Assembly (NCBI GenBank): GCA_030589895.1
Contig: JAUUZQ010000019.1
Coordinates: 1-49,400, forward strand
Length of the DNA stretch: 49,400 bases
Direction: 5' to 3'
Source: Bacteroidales bacterium
Lineage (GTDB): Bacteria; Bacteroidota; Bacteroidia; Bacteroidales; GCA-2748055
Positions 48,209-49,400 of the stretch are shown here, piece after piece; position 1 is the stretch's first letter, and every line of letters begins with the position of its first letter. The notes beneath the pieces were generated by a model. That model saw nothing but the letters and a program-made list of their open reading frames with translations, was not told the DNA's origin and did not search any database. The position numbers and the translations under genes are program-made.

Positions 48209-49400
48209 ATGAGAAATTTTTATATTATTTTCTTTTTAATTTTAATAATCACCTTTCCGATAGGTGCACAAAACCTGATACCAAATCCTGGCTTTGAAGA
48301 GGGGATATACATTGACCATGACTTAATGGCCTTCAATGGATCAGAAGTTGTTTTTTCAGGATCAGACACAGAAGTCTTTCAGGGAGACAGTGCCCTGATG
48401 CTTGATATTTCTGTGGTGGGCACTGGGGGACCGCAGGTCATTGGTGTCCGACATACGATTACAGGTTTGGAAGCATCGAAAAAATACAGCTTTAGGGCCG
48501 CCGTAAAAGGACCGGTTGGACAACAATTCAGGTTTCGGGTTGCCGGAGATGGTAAGCAAACAAAGAACATTACCATCAGTAACAGTGAATACCAAGTCTA
48601 TGAATATGTTATTGATGCATTGCTGCCTTCAGCAGATGGAGAATATACTGTAGCAGTAGAATTTGCATTTACAGATAATGTTGCAGGAACCTGGTATGTT
48701 GATAGCCTGGTGTTAGAATTTGTTGAGGATGGAGGAAGTGGTGGAGATCCTGGAACCTTATCCGTAGTATATGTCTCACCTGAGGGTCTGGACACAAATG
48801 ACGGATCAATAAACATGCCGGTGAAGACACTTTCCATGGCATCTGAATTACTTGCCGGTGATACTATATTTCTGATGGAAGGCAGTTACCACGAAGAGTT
48901 CGTTTTCACTAATTTCACTGGTCAGACAGGGGTCCCAAAAGTGATTACTGCAGTTCATGGACATGAAGTGATTTTTGATGGCACTATCCCTGTGGAATCA
49001 CTATGGGAACTATATGAGGGGCAGATTTATAAAACTACATTGAGTGAGGATATCTGGCAGTTATTTGTAAATGGTGAAATGCTTAACCTTTGCAGATGGC
49101 CCAATGTGGATGGATTTATTGAAGATGAACAGCCGGAAGCTATGGATCCTTTACCATTGTCTTTGTGGGATCAGTCAGGAACCTGGGGACATTCCGCGTC
49201 AAACAGCACAAATGGATTAATGATCGATGACGGTGCAAAGGGACTGGGTGCCTCAGGTCTGGATATGACTGGCGCTATTGCTGTTCTGAATGTGGGCTCC
49301 TTTAAGACATCTGCTGCTCCTGTTGCATCCCATATACCTGGTCAGGACCAGTTTACCTATGATTCGTCCTATACAGATCCAAATCTTAGCTGGCAGAAAC
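48209..49400 (+). CDS. CBM plus beta-helix protein, N-terminal part (3' truncated at window edge)
   Basis: The frame is open from the ATG at 48209 to the end of the window: 397 codons without a stop. The signal peptide (MRNFYIIFFLILIITFPIGAQ) is followed by a CBM4/9-like jelly roll at about 24-170 ('NPGFEEGIYIDHD', 'GDSALMLDISVVGTGGPQVIGV', 'FAFTDNVAGTWYVD'), a short Gly-rich linker (EDGGSGGDPG), and the start of a right-handed beta-helix from about 185 ('VVYVSPEGLDTNDGS', 'GSYHEEFV', 'FDGTIPVESLW', 'CRWPN'). It is a close paralogue of 35715-39113 over the whole visible length. The missing part probably carries the rest of the helix and, by analogy, a T9SS tail. Confidence 0.88.
   Translation, partial: MRNFYIIFFLILIITFPIGAQNLIPNPGFEEGIYIDHDLMAFNGSEVVFSGSDTEVFQGDSALMLDISVVGTGGPQVIGVRHTITGLEASKKYSFRAAVKGPVGQQFRFRVAGDGKQTKNITISNSEYQVYEYVIDALLPSADGEYTVAVEFAFTDNVAGTWYVDSLVLEFVEDGGSGGDPGTLSVVYVSPEGLDTNDGSINMPVKTLSMASELLAGDTIFLMEGSYHEEFVFTNFTGQTGVPKVITAVHGHEVIFDGTIPVESLWELYEGQIYKTTLSEDIWQLFVNGEMLNLCRWPNVDGFIEDEQPEAMDPLPLSLWDQSGTWGHSASNSTNGLMIDDGAKGLGASGLDMTGAIAVLNVGSFKTSAAPVASHIPGQDQFTYDSSYTDPNLSWQK

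Noticed and set aside
1-49400. Carrageenan, agar or ulvan as substrate
   Set aside because: Sulfatases alone would allow these, but no GH16, GH82, GH86, GH105, GH78 or ulvan-lyase-like gene is recognised, while fucosidase-type genes are present. The regions outside the window could still change this.

Overview
The window is one uninterrupted, single-strand (+) block of 20 protein genes. It reads as a large polysaccharide utilization locus (PUL) from a marine-type Bacteroidota. The evidence is two SusC/SusD pairs, a hybrid two-component regulator (HTCS), many lipoproteins, AT-rich leaders, and four proteins ending in type IX secretion (T9SS) sorting domains with the 'YPNP' signature. No RNA genes, CRISPR arrays or insertion sequences were seen. 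Both ends are cut inside genes: a sulfatase at the left and a beta-helix protein at the right.

Layout. (1) 1-11575: C-terminal part of a secreted sulfatase, a large T9SS beta-helix protein, a lipoprotein beta-helix protein, and two periplasmic sulfatases. (2) 11830-15948: a 1372-residue T9SS surface protein with tandem repeats, closed by a strong intrinsic terminator (15961-15985). (3) 16018-31383: the uptake module, in the order fasciclin lipoprotein, SusC, SusD, fasciclin lipoprotein, fasciclin lipoprotein, SusC, SusD. (4) 31476-35594: the HTCS regulator. (5) 35715-46391: a second T9SS beta-helix protein, four overlapping sulfatase lipoprotein genes, and a GH29-like alpha-L-fucosidase lipoprotein. 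(6) 46505-49400: a further sulfatase lipoprotein and the start of a third CBM plus beta-helix protein.

How it may work (inference). Eight S1-type sulfatases, a GH29-like fucosidase and a beta-helix protein resembling GH141-type proteins point to a heavily sulfated, fucose-containing glycan, such as brown-algal fucoidan or an animal fucosylated sulfated glycan. T9SS-exported beta-helix proteins and a T9SS-exported sulfatase would act outside the cell. SusD and fasciclin lipoproteins would capture glycan for import by SusC. Lipoprotein and periplasmic sulfatases and the fucosidase would finish desulfation and trimming. The HTCS would sense a product in the periplasm and switch the locus on.

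The least ordinary parts are the three fasciclin-domain lipoproteins in the place normally held by SusE/F-type glycan-binding proteins, the family of multi-domain beta-helix proteins that may be the unassigned backbone-cleaving enzymes, and the sulfatase plus beta-helix pair that recurs at both ends of the window. Start sites were often moved downstream from the longest reading frame, because the longest frames begin at TTG codons that lie in upstream genes or in the terminator.
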